From: an uncultured Collinsella sp.
GTDB lineage: Bacteria; Actinomycetota; Coriobacteriia; Coriobacteriales; Coriobacteriaceae
Length of the DNA stretch: 6,207 nucleotides
Direction: 5' to 3'
Assembly (NCBI GenBank): GCA_900549195.1
Contig: URNK01000104.1
Location: 1 to 6,207, forward strand
Shown here: piece after piece, positions 1 through 5,453 of the stretch
Position numbering within the stretch: position 1 is the stretch's first letter
How the letters are laid out: each line of letters opens with the position of its first letter
The notes under the pieces: generated by a model
What the model saw: the letters and a program-made list of their open reading frames with translations, nothing else
Told to the model about the DNA's origin: nothing
The model's database searches: none
Translations under genes and position numbers: made by a program

Positions 1-23
1 TCGGAGATGTGTATAAGAGACAG
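1..23 (+). other. Nextera Read 2 adapter with Tn5 mosaic end (artifact)
   Basis: Bases 5-23 are exactly the 19-bp Tn5 mosaic end AGATGTGTATAAGAGACAG, preceded by TCGG, which are the last bases of the Illumina Nextera Read 2 adapter. This is library-preparation sequence left in the contig, not genome. The true genomic sequence starts at about base 24, so any reading frame running through 1-23 is artificial. Confidence 0.97.
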
Positions 24-163
24 TGGCGACGCCGATCGATCGCTCGTGGCTCTTTGTACGCGGTCGCACTCCCGAACAGGTCGAGCGCTTTAGGCTCGAA
101 GACCATCCGCTCTACGGGGAGCTGCCCGAGGCGCAGCGAGGCCATGCGGAGGCCAAGATCTAG
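24..163 (+). CDS. C-terminal fragment of an unrecognised protein (5' truncated by adapter)
   Basis: The frame with codons starting at base 26 is open from the adapter junction to a TAG at 161-163. It encodes about 45 residues, including WLFVRGRTPEQVERFRLED and ending GHAEAKI. Codons are strongly GC-ending, as in the other genes here, and the peptide looks like an ordinary hydrophilic, charged C-terminus, so I read it as the tail of a real gene. The start and most of the protein lie outside the contig. I do not recognise the family. It converges on pgi, and the 141 bases between the two stops hold the pgi terminator but no obvious T-tailed hairpin for this gene. A longer frame at 9-317 on the same strand begins inside adapter sequence and is not preferred. 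Confidence 0.5.
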
Positions 164-230
164 GCGCAGGGTTCTCGCAGCGCGCGGCGCCCCGGCGATG
201 TTCCACAAAGGCCGTGCGCCCTGGGACCAC

Positions 231-272
231 GGCAAAGCAAAGGGGCCCGCATCCGATAGGATACGGACCCCT
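231..272 (-). terminator. Intrinsic terminator of pgi
   Basis: Read on the minus strand, 272-259 and 254-241 form a 14-bp GC-rich stem (12 Watson-Crick and 2 G-U pairs) closed by a 4-base loop at 255-258. It is followed by TTTGCTTTG (240-232). It lies 33 bases after the pgi stop. The plus strand has no T-run after the hairpin, so it should work only for leftward transcription. Strength is inferred from structure alone. Confidence 0.85.
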
Positions 273-304
273 GGCTATAAGGCGCGATGCGTTAACAGCA
301 GCGA

Positions 305-1999
305 CTACTTGCGGTGAGCGCGGTAGAACTCGATGAGCGCCTGGGTCGAAGCGTCCTGCTCGGCCTTGGCGGCGTCGTCGTGGAAGGCCGGGGTAATCTG
401 CTTGGCAAGCTGCTTGCCCAGCTCAACGCCCCACTGGTCGTAGGAGTCGATGCCCCAGACCGTGCCCTCGACAAACGTGATGTGCTCGTACAGTGCGATG
501 AGCTCGCCGAGTGCGAACGGGGTCAGCGTGTCGCCAAAGATCGAGGTCGTCGGACGGTTACCCTCAAAGCAGCGGGCCGGGACGATCTGCTCGGGCGTGC
601 CCTCGGCACGAACCTCATCGGCCGTCTTACCAAAGGCGAGCGCCTTGGTCTGGGCCAGGAAGTTGCCCAGGAACAGCTCGTGGACATCCTGGCCGCTGTC
701 GGTCGCAGGGTTGGCAGTGTTGGCGAAAGCGATAAAGTCGGCCGGGACCACCACAGTGCCCTGGTGCAGCAGCTGATAGAAGGCATGCTGGCCGTTGGTG
801 CCGGGCTCGCCCCAGAAGATCTCACCGGTATCGGAGGTCACAGCGCTGCCGTCCCAGCGGACGTGCTTGCCGTTGGACTCCATGGTGAGCTGCTGCAGGT
901 AGGCCGGGAAGCGGTGCAGATACTGGCAGTACGGAAGCACGGCGTGGCTCTTGGAACCGAAGAAGTTGACGTACCAGACATTGAGCAGGCCCATCAGCGC
1001 GACGGCGTTGTTCTCGAGCGGCGTGTTGCAGAAGTACTCGTCGATGGCGTGGAAGCCTTCGAGGAACTGCTGGAAGCGCTCGGGGCCGAGCACGACGATC
1101 AGCGACAGGCCCACGGCGGAGTCAACGGAATAGCGGCCGCCAACCCAGTTCCAGAAACCGAAGGCGTTGGCGGGGTCGATACCGAAGGCCTCGACCTTCT
1201 CGAGTGCGGTGGAAACGGCGACGAAGTGCTTTGCCACGGCCTCGGCGTTCTGCTCATCGGAGCCGTCGATGGCGCCCTGAGCCTTGAGCTGCTCGAGCAT
1301 CCAGGTCTTGACCTCGCGGGCGTTGGTGAGGGTCTCGAGCGTGGTGAAGGTCTTGGAGACGATGATTACGAGCGTGGTCTCGGGATCCAGGCCCTTGAGC
1401 TTCTCGGCCTGGTCGTTGGGGTCGATGTTGGAGATGTAGCGGCAGTCGATACCGGCGTCGGCATAGGGACGCAGAGCCTCGTAGGCCATGACCGGGCCCA
1501 GGTCGGAGCCGCCGATGCCGATGGACACCAGATGCTCGATCTTCTTGCCGGTAACGCCCTTCCACTCACCGGAGCGCACGCGCTCGGCGAAGGCATACAT
1601 GCGGTCGAGGACCTCGTGCACGTCGGCGACGACGTCCTGGCCGTCGACGATGAGCTGGCCCTTCTCGCTTGCCGGGCGGCGCAGCGCGGTGTGCAGGACA
1701 GCGCGGTCCTCGGTAGTGTTGATGTGCTCGCCAGAGAACATGGCGTCGCGGCGCTCCTCGAGCTTCACCTCGCGGGCAAGATCGCACAGCAGCTTGACGG
1801 TCTCATCGGTCACCAGGTTCTTCGACAGATCGAAGTGCAGGTCACCGGCGTCAAAGCTCAGCTTGTTCACGCGGTCGGCGTCAGCAGCGAACCAGGCCTT
1901 GAGGTCGATACCTTCGGCCTCGAGCTTCTCCTGATGAGCCTCGAGCGCCTTCCAAGCGGCAGTCGACGTAGCATCGATAGGTGCGGCAACAGTTGCCAT
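305..1999 (-). CDS. pgi: Glucose-6-phosphate isomerase
   Basis: This cytoplasmic enzyme interconverts glucose 6-phosphate and fructose 6-phosphate in glycolysis and gluconeogenesis. The protein has 564 residues, close to the usual 550. The family marks are in order: the sugar-phosphate-binding loop GIGGSDLG (161-168), FGFWNWVGGRYS (280-291) with the conserved Arg289, TMESNGK with the catalytic Glu374, GTNGQHAFYQLLHQGT with the catalytic His405, and IDSYDQWGVELGK with the catalytic Lys529. All expected catalytic residues are present, so it should be active. The ATG at 1999-1997 is chosen because AGGAGGA (2010-2004) sits five bases upstream; the in-frame sequence further upstream lacks such a site. 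It is transcribed leftward and ends at a strong intrinsic terminator. A hairpin at 2128-2187 separates it from the next gene upstream, so it is probably its own transcription unit. Confidence 0.97.
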   Translation of the reverse strand: MATVAAPIDATSTAAWKALEAHQEKLEAEGIDLKAWFAADADRVNKLSFDAGDLHFDLSKNLVTDETVKLLCDLAREVKLEERRDAMFSGEHINTTEDRAVLHTALRRPASEKGQLIVDGQDVVADVHEVLDRMYAFAERVRSGEWKGVTGKKIEHLVSIGIGGSDLGPVMAYEALRPYADAGIDCRYISNIDPNDQAEKLKGLDPETTLVIIVSKTFTTLETLTNAREVKTWMLEQLKAQGAIDGSDEQNAEAVAKHFVAVSTALEKVEAFGIDPANAFGFWNWVGGRYSVDSAVGLSLIVVLGPERFQQFLEGFHAIDEYFCNTPLENNAVALMGLLNVWYVNFFGSKSHAVLPYCQYLHRFPAYLQQLTMESNGKHVRWDGSAVTSDTGEIFWGEPGTNGQHAFYQLLHQGTVVVPADFIAFANTANPATDSGQDVHELFLGNFLAQTKALAFGKTADEVRAEGTPEQIVPARCFEGNRPTTSIFGDTLTPFALGELIALYEHITFVEGTVWGIDSYDQWGVELGKQLAKQITPAFHDDAAKAEQDASTQALIEFYRAHRK

Positions 2000-2017
2000 A
2001 GAGTCCTCCTCAGCATA

Positions 2018-2041
2018 CGGGCGCACGCCTCCATGCGCCCG
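2018..2041 (-). promoter_or_regulatory. Stem-loop in the pgi leader
   Basis: CGGGCGCA (2018-2025) and TGCGCCCG (2034-2041) form a perfect 8-bp GC-rich stem around an 8-base loop. It lies seven bases upstream of the pgi Shine-Dalgarno sequence (2004-2010) in the transcribed direction. It could protect the mRNA 5' end or tune translation. Its position between a possible -10 and the ribosome binding site is what makes it notable; function is inference. Confidence 0.45.
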
Positions 2042-2058
2042 GACATTCAGATGCCACT

Positions 2059-2064
2059 ATTCTA
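2059..2064 (-). promoter_or_regulatory. pgi: Possible -10 element for pgi
   Basis: On the minus strand the hexamer is TAGAAT, five of six to TATAAT, and would start transcription about 50 bases before the pgi ATG. The hexamer 17 bases upstream (CTGATT, 2087-2082) is a poor -35. A TTGACC (2075-2070) is present but far too close to pair with it. The call is therefore tentative. Confidence 0.3.
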
Positions 2065-2120
2065 GCGCAGGTCAAGACTACAATCAGCGAGCGTTGCCAA
2101 TCCGCCCCTAAACGGCGACC

Positions 2121-2187
2121 GACCAAAAAGGGACAGGTTAATTTTGGCAGGTCAAACGCTTTACCTACCAAAATTAACCTGTCCCTT
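2121..2187 (-). terminator. Near-perfect 25-bp inverted repeat, possible terminator or REP-like element
   Basis: Arms 2128-2152 and 2163-2187 match at 24 of 25 positions (the mismatch is 2148/2167) around the 10-base loop CAAACGCTTT. The hairpin begins 11 bases after the stop of the dehydrogenase-like gene. On the minus strand the distal arm runs into TTTTTGG (2129-2123), so it can serve as an intrinsic terminator before pgi. The length and near-perfection of the arms exceed an ordinary terminator. Seventeen bases (2123-2139) recur at 2857-2873, so it may be a dispersed palindromic repeat. Confidence 0.65.
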
Positions 2188-2198
2188 CCTGGCAGATA

Positions 2199-2723
2199 TT
2201 AGCCCGCAGCGCAGACGCTACCGAGCAACTCACGCAAAGGAGACCCGATGCCCTCCAGCAGTTCGGGCGCGATAATGGCAAAAACGGGAACCTCGCCGGT
2301 GCCCACGACAGCAGGCACCTTGCCCTCCGAGACAATGCATCCATAAGGCACAAAGCCGTCTTCGCCGGCATCGAGCGCCGCCATGCGACGCGCGAGCTCG
2401 CGCGCAAAGCCGGCAGTATCGGCATCGCCAATCGCCAGGACAAAGTCCACGCCTTCGTCGGTCGCCAGGGCTACGGCCTCATCGACCAAATCGTCTCCCC
2501 CGTCGCCCCCGACCAAGCCGCAGCGAAAAAGCACGCGTTCGAGTAGGGCTCGATCAAGCGAGCCGAGCGCCGCCGAGACGAGCTCATCGTGCGTATGTTT
2601 GTCACCGCCCAACACGACCAGCGCCTTGGTGCCACCGTAGTGAGCGACCAATCGTCCGCACCAGCGAGCCACGTCTCCATCCGCAACAAGGCGCGTCGGC
2701 ATACCAAACCCATAATTGACCAT
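2199..2723 (-). CDS. Truncated iron-containing alcohol dehydrogenase-like protein (N-terminal half only)
   Basis: The protein has 174 residues. The opening MVNYGFGMPTRLV resembles the N-terminus of group III Fe-type alcohol dehydrogenases. KALVVLGGDKHTHDEL (about 33-48), VDFVLAIGDADTAGFA (92-107) and VVGTGEVPVFAII (about 139-151) fall where those enzymes have YGGGS, LAVGGGSxxD and ATGSE-type motifs. Family members are about 390 residues and bind iron through Asp and His residues in a C-terminal helical domain, which is absent here. The NAD-binding GGGS is also replaced by GDAD, so dehydrogenase activity is unlikely. The frame is uninterrupted, with normal codon bias, which fits a kept non-catalytic protein at least as well as a decaying gene. 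The ATG at 2723 is chosen because it aligns with the family start and has GGAAAAG just upstream; an ATG at 2774 would add 17 residues but has no clear ribosome binding site. No promoter was recognised. Confidence 0.6.
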   Translation of the reverse strand: MVNYGFGMPTRLVADGDVARWCGRLVAHYGGTKALVVLGGDKHTHDELVSAALGSLDRALLERVLFRCGLVGGDGGDDLVDEAVALATDEGVDFVLAIGDADTAGFARELARRMAALDAGEDGFVPYGCIVSEGKVPAVVGTGEVPVFAIIAPELLEGIGSPLRELLGSVCAAG

Positions 2724-2856
2724 CTTTTCCACAACCCTTCCGTGCGTATAGGCGGTATTGATCGTTAGGCTCATGCTACGAAGCGAGCTTTTCCGAGCTG
2801 TTTCGCGCTCTTTAGGGCTGCGTTAAAAACCCGATGCAGCCGCACGACCATACCCG

Positions 2857-2873
2857 CCAAAAAGGGACAGGTT
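2857..2873 (+). repeat. Half-copy of the palindromic repeat
   Basis: CCAAAAAGGGACAGGTT at 2857-2873 is identical to 2123-2139, the outer part of the left arm of the large inverted repeat 734 bases away. No matching right arm follows. It ends exactly where the -35 hexamer of the polymerase promoter begins (2874). The remainder may be a decayed or single-arm copy. Confidence 0.7.
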
Positions 2874-2902
2874 TTGACGGTGTCTGGTCGAGCGGGTATT
2901 AT
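2874..2902 (+). promoter_or_regulatory. Promoter of the SOS polymerase operon
   Basis: The -35 TTGACG (2874-2879) and -10 TATTAT (2897-2902) are each five of six to the sigma-70/sigma-A consensus, with an ideal 17-base spacer. Transcription would start near 2909, inside the first LexA box and about 37 bases before the GTG start of the polymerase. Confidence 0.75.
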
Positions 2903-2916
2903 CGAACAGGTATTCG
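2903..2916 (+). promoter_or_regulatory. LexA (DinR) box 1
   Basis: CGAACAGGTATTCG fits the Gram-positive SOS box CGAACRNRYGTTYG at 13 of 14 positions; the one difference is A for the first G of GTTYG. It begins at the base after the -10 element and covers the predicted transcription start, so bound LexA would block initiation until DNA damage triggers its self-cleavage. Confidence 0.8.
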
Positions 2917-2919
2917 ATA

Positions 2920-2933
2920 AGAACATGTGTTTG
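2920..2933 (+). promoter_or_regulatory. LexA (DinR) box 2
   Basis: AGAACATGTGTTTG also fits CGAACRNRYGTTYG at 13 of 14 positions; the difference is the first base. It lies 17 bases downstream of box 1, centre to centre, and just before the ribosome binding site GGGAGGA (2936-2942). Two sites close together suggest tight or cooperative repression. Confidence 0.72.
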
Positions 2934-2945
2934 ATGGGAGGACGC

Positions 2946-4451
2946 GTGGCGCACGAGCAGCACACCTACATCTGCATCGACCTCAAGACGTTTTATGCCA
3001 GCGTCGAGTGCGTGGACCGCGGGCTCGATCCACTCACCACCAACCTGGTCGTTGCCGACGAATCACGCGGACGCACGACCATCTGCCTCGCCATCACACA
3101 GGCCATGAAGGACCTCGGGATACACAATCGCTGCCGTCTGTTCGAAATTCCCGATGGCATCGACTACATCACGGCCGTACCGCGCATGCAGCATTACATG
3201 GAGGTGTCGGCGAAAATCTACGGTATCTATCTGGAATACGTCAGCCCCCAGGACGTGCACGTCTACTCCATCGATGAGTGCTTTATCGACGTGACGCCCT
3301 ATCTGGACCTCTATCACACCGATGCGGAAGGGTTCGCCTGCACGCTGCGCGACGAGGTCCTCGCGCGCACCGGCATCACGGCGACGGTCGGCATCGGCCC
3401 CAACCTATTCCAGGCCAAGGTAGCGCTCGACATTACCGCCAAGCACGTACCCAGCCGCATCGGCATACTCGACGACGAGACCTTTCGCAAGGAGATCTGG
3501 CCCCATCGCCCCATCACCGACATCTGGGGCATCGGCCCCGGCGTGGCAGGCCGACTCGAAAAGTATGGCGTCTACGACCTGATGGGCGTCGCCGCGCTCG
3601 ACGAGAACCTGCTCTACGACGAGCTCGGCGTCAATGCCGAATATCTTATCGATCACGCCTTCGGACGCGAGCCGACAACCATCGCCGATATCCAAGCCTA
3701 TCGCCCGCAGGCAACTTCGACCACCACAGGACAGGTGCTCTCGAAGGGCTATGCCTACGAACAGGCCTATACCGTCTTGCGCGAGATGGTCGACAACGCC
3801 GTTTTAGACTTGGTCGATAAGCACGTGGTCTGCGACAGCATCTCGCTCTTTGTGGGCTACGCGAGCGAACGCGCCGACATACGCCGCCTCGACGCCAGCG
3901 GTACAGCGCAGTATGTGGACGGATGCGGGCACCTGCGCTCGAGCACATCGAGTATCGAACCCACCGCAACCGCCGGCCCCGAGCTCGCGCCCCGTGCGCC
4001 CAAGCCCGTCCAGCGCGATGACGAACGGCGTCGCCTGGTGCGCGAAGCGCAGGCAATCGATGGCATCTTTGTGGGAGAGCATGGCGGCAAACCGCGCGGT
4101 GGCTATGCCGCACTCTTTGCGCACTCTAACGCCTCGCGAAAGCTGCCCGAGCGTACCAATTCGTTTAAGAAGATCATGGGCTATTTCGATGAGCTCTGGG
4201 CGCAGACTGTCGATCCCAAACGACCGGTCAAGCGCATCAACCTGGGATTTGGCAACCTCATGCCCGAGGAATTTGCCACCATCGATCTGTTCAGCGATAT
4301 CGAGGCCGATGAGCGCGAGCGCGACCTGGCGCGCGCCGTCCTGGCCGTGAAAGGCAAGTACGGCAAGAACGCGCTCGTCAAGGGATTAAGCTTTACCGCC
4401 GGCGCCACCGCGCGCGAACGCAACGAACAAGTTGGAGGACATCGTGCCTAA
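2946..4451 (+). CDS. Y-family translesion DNA polymerase, UvrX/UmuC-like
   Basis: This is an error-prone polymerase that copies past damaged bases. In the 501-residue protein, ICIDLKTFYASVE holds metal-binding Asp12 and Tyr17 at the steric-gate position. SIDECFID holds the catalytic Asp110 and Glu111. A helix-hairpin-helix thumb follows (ITDIWGIGPGVAGRLEKYG, about 190-208), then the little-finger domain from about residue 257. The C-terminus GATARERNEQVGGHRA is typical of the Firmicutes/Actinobacteria UvrX-type branch. TIDLF (445-449) resembles the beta-clamp motif QL(S/D)LF, with Thr for Gln. A stretch rich in Pro, Ala, Ser and Arg (about 311-393) interrupts the little finger and is longer than I expect for the family. 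The GTG at 2946 is chosen because GGGAGGA (2936-2942) precedes it and the conserved fold starts here; upstream in-frame starts overlap the operators. Tandem LexA boxes indicate SOS control. The next gene overlaps it by 8 bases. Confidence 0.92.
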   Translation: MAHEQHTYICIDLKTFYASVECVDRGLDPLTTNLVVADESRGRTTICLAITQAMKDLGIHNRCRLFEIPDGIDYITAVPRMQHYMEVSAKIYGIYLEYVSPQDVHVYSIDECFIDVTPYLDLYHTDAEGFACTLRDEVLARTGITATVGIGPNLFQAKVALDITAKHVPSRIGILDDETFRKEIWPHRPITDIWGIGPGVAGRLEKYGVYDLMGVAALDENLLYDELGVNAEYLIDHAFGREPTTIADIQAYRPQATSTTTGQVLSKGYAYEQAYTVLREMVDNAVLDLVDKHVVCDSISLFVGYASERADIRRLDASGTAQYVDGCGHLRSSTSSIEPTATAGPELAPRAPKPVQRDDERRRLVREAQAIDGIFVGEHGGKPRGGYAALFAHSNASRKLPERTNSFKKIMGYFDELWAQTVDPKRPVKRINLGFGNLMPEEFATIDLFSDIEADERERDLARAVLAVKGKYGKNALVKGLSFTAGATARERNEQVGGHRA

Positions 4452-4869
4452 GTCCCAACAACAGCCGATGCGGCCACCGACACCTTTTGAACGCCTAGCG
4501 GACCCCGAGGGAAGACGTCGCTCCGCCGACCCAAAGCTCACCGCCAACGGCACCGTCCGTGCCGGCCGTGCCGCGCAGTTTATGCCCTTTGCCGCCCTCA
4601 CGGGATACTACGAGCTCGTGCGCAAGCAGGAAATCACCGTCGAGCCAAAACGTGAGCTCACGGAAGAAAAAGCCCTCGTGCTTTCTAAAAAGCTCGAGGG
4701 TCTCAAACGTGGCGACTTGGTTCGTGTCACCTATTACGATACATACGGCTATCGCAGCCGCACCGGCATCCTCGACGAGGCGCTCCCCGCCTTCAAGCTC
4801 CTCAAGCTCAAAGACATCGCCATCGACTTCGACGACATCCAAGACATCGAACTGCGCGGACGAGCCTAG
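4444..4869 (+). CDS. YolD-like protein, partner of the Y-family polymerase
   Basis: The protein has 141 residues. After a hydrophilic, proline-rich N-terminus comes RAAQFMPFAALTGYYELVRK (about 42-61), the hallmark of the YolD-like proteins that sit next to UvrX-type polymerases in Firmicutes and Actinobacteria. The C-terminal part (about 71-137: a charged helix, then a beta-rich LKRGDLVRVTYYDTYGYR segment ending IDFDDIQDIEL) matches the two-part layout of these proteins. YolD proteins are linked by gene context and SOS control to translesion synthesis; the exact biochemical role is not settled. The GTG at 4444 is chosen because GGAGG (4434-4438) is five bases upstream. It overlaps the polymerase stop by 8 bases, which predicts translational coupling and expression only from the SOS promoter. 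No signal peptide or membrane segment is seen. It ends 26 bases from a convergent gene. Confidence 0.82.
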   Translation: MPKSQQQPMRPPTPFERLADPEGRRRSADPKLTANGTVRAGRAAQFMPFAALTGYYELVRKQEITVEPKRELTEEKALVLSKKLEGLKRGDLVRVTYYDTYGYRSRTGILDEALPAFKLLKLKDIAIDFDDIQDIELRGRA

Positions 4870-4895
4870 CCAAGGAAGCGCATCCAGGGCGGCGC

Positions 4896-5279
4896 TTACA
4901 GCGTCATGACGTAGTAGCCCGCGTCTTTCACGGCCGTCTCGAGAACACCACGATCAACCGGCTGTTTAGAGCGCACACGTGCCGTGTGATCCGCATACGT
5001 CACCGTTGCCCACACGCCGTCCAGCGCATTGAGGGCATTGGCCACGTTCTGAGCGCAGCCGTCACAGCTCATGCCGCCGATGAGCAGCTCATCGCTATAG
5101 GGATAGTGCGATGCATCGGTATCCACCACAACAACCTTTTTGGCCTTCTTGCCGCTCGCACCATCGCTGCAGCAACTCTTCCCGTGTGTCGAAGCGGCAA
5201 TGCGACGCAGTCCAAAAAACATGCCGACGGCAATGACGGCCAGCACGATGAGATTCGCAGGGTTGAGCAAGTCACTCAT
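4896..5279 (-). CDS. Membrane-anchored heavy-metal-associated (HMA) domain protein
   Basis: The protein has 127 residues. Residues about 8-24 (ANLIVLAVIAVGMFFGL) form a single hydrophobic segment followed by arginines, so it is probably an N-terminal anchor with the rest in the cytoplasm. A short linker has a Cys36-Cys37 pair, a lysine-rich stretch, and then an HMA fold (about 64-127). Its GMSCDGC loop supplies Cys72 and Cys75, the usual Cu(I)- or other soft-metal ligands of CopZ/Atx1-type chaperones and P-type ATPase N-domains. The terminal Tyr-Tyr and VKDAGY resemble the end of CopZ-like domains. A free-standing HMA domain on a membrane anchor could hand metal to a transporter not in this window. 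The ATG at 5279 is chosen for AAAGGGG (5291-5285) upstream; a TTG at 5294 would overlap that site. A CsoR-like operator upstream supports copper control. Metal identity is inferred. Confidence 0.85.
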   Translation of the reverse strand: MSDLLNPANLIVLAVIAVGMFFGLRRIAASTHGKSCCSDGASGKKAKKVVVVDTDASHYPYSDELLIGGMSCDGCAQNVANALNALDGVWATVTYADHTARVRSKQPVDRGVLETAVKDAGYYVMTL

Positions 5280-5308
5280 GCGTTCCCCTTTCAAGTAGCA
5301 CTATCTAG

Positions 5309-5325
5309 ATACCCCCATGGGGTGT
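5309..5325 (-). promoter_or_regulatory. CsoR-like copper-responsive operator
   Basis: ATACCCC-CAT-GGGGTGT (5309-5325) is a G/C-tract inverted repeat with AT-rich ends and one mismatch between arms, the pattern recognised by CsoR/RcnR-family repressors. It lies about 30 bases before the HMA gene. The GGGG tract is shared with a second dyad, ATGGGG-TGT-CCCCAT (5317-5331). A MerR-type site is the alternative, but its usual 19-20 base promoter spacing is not clearly present. A TTGACC (5363-5358, minus strand) is a possible -35. Confidence 0.55.
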
Positions 5326-5387
5326 CCCCATCTTAACCCAAATTCATGTCCGTTCGGTCAATTAGTTTCCCTCTTCAAACTTTTTTG

Positions 5388-5415
5388 TTGACCATGGCTT
5401 ACTTTCGTGTATAAG
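5388..5415 (+). promoter_or_regulatory. Promoter of the DUF3793 gene
   Basis: TTGACC (5388-5393) and TATAAG (5410-5415) are each five of six to the consensus hexamers, separated by 16 bases. The predicted transcription start is near 5422, giving a leader of about 30 bases. The surrounding sequence is AT-rich compared with the rest of the window, as expected of a promoter region. Confidence 0.65.
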
Positions 5416-5453
5416 TTTTCCTAGGCTAACAGTTTAGATCCGTAAGGAGCGCC

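Noticed and set aside
9..317. A 102-codon frame at the left end
   Set aside because: It begins inside the sequencing adapter, runs over the pgi terminator and into the end of pgi, and its translation is arginine-rich without family features.
314..2065. A 583-codon open frame on the plus strand opposite pgi
   Set aside because: It is the antisense shadow of a GC-rich gene. Its translation is repetitive in Leu, Gly, Val and Asp with no recognisable motif, while the minus strand encodes a complete pgi.
2814..2842. Riboswitch or attenuator in the dehydrogenase-like gene's upstream region
   Set aside because: Only a six-base GGCTGC/GCAGCC pairing is seen, without further conserved structure.
2874..2945. 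Longer N-terminus for the polymerase
   Set aside because: Upstream in-frame starts lie within the promoter and LexA boxes. The added residues have no family counterpart, and the ribosome binding site fits the GTG at 2946.
4876..4897. Bidirectional terminator between the convergent YolD-like and HMA genes
   Set aside because: AAGCGC and GCGCTT can pair, but the stem is only six bases with a 10-base loop, overlaps the HMA stop codon and has no T-tail on either strand.
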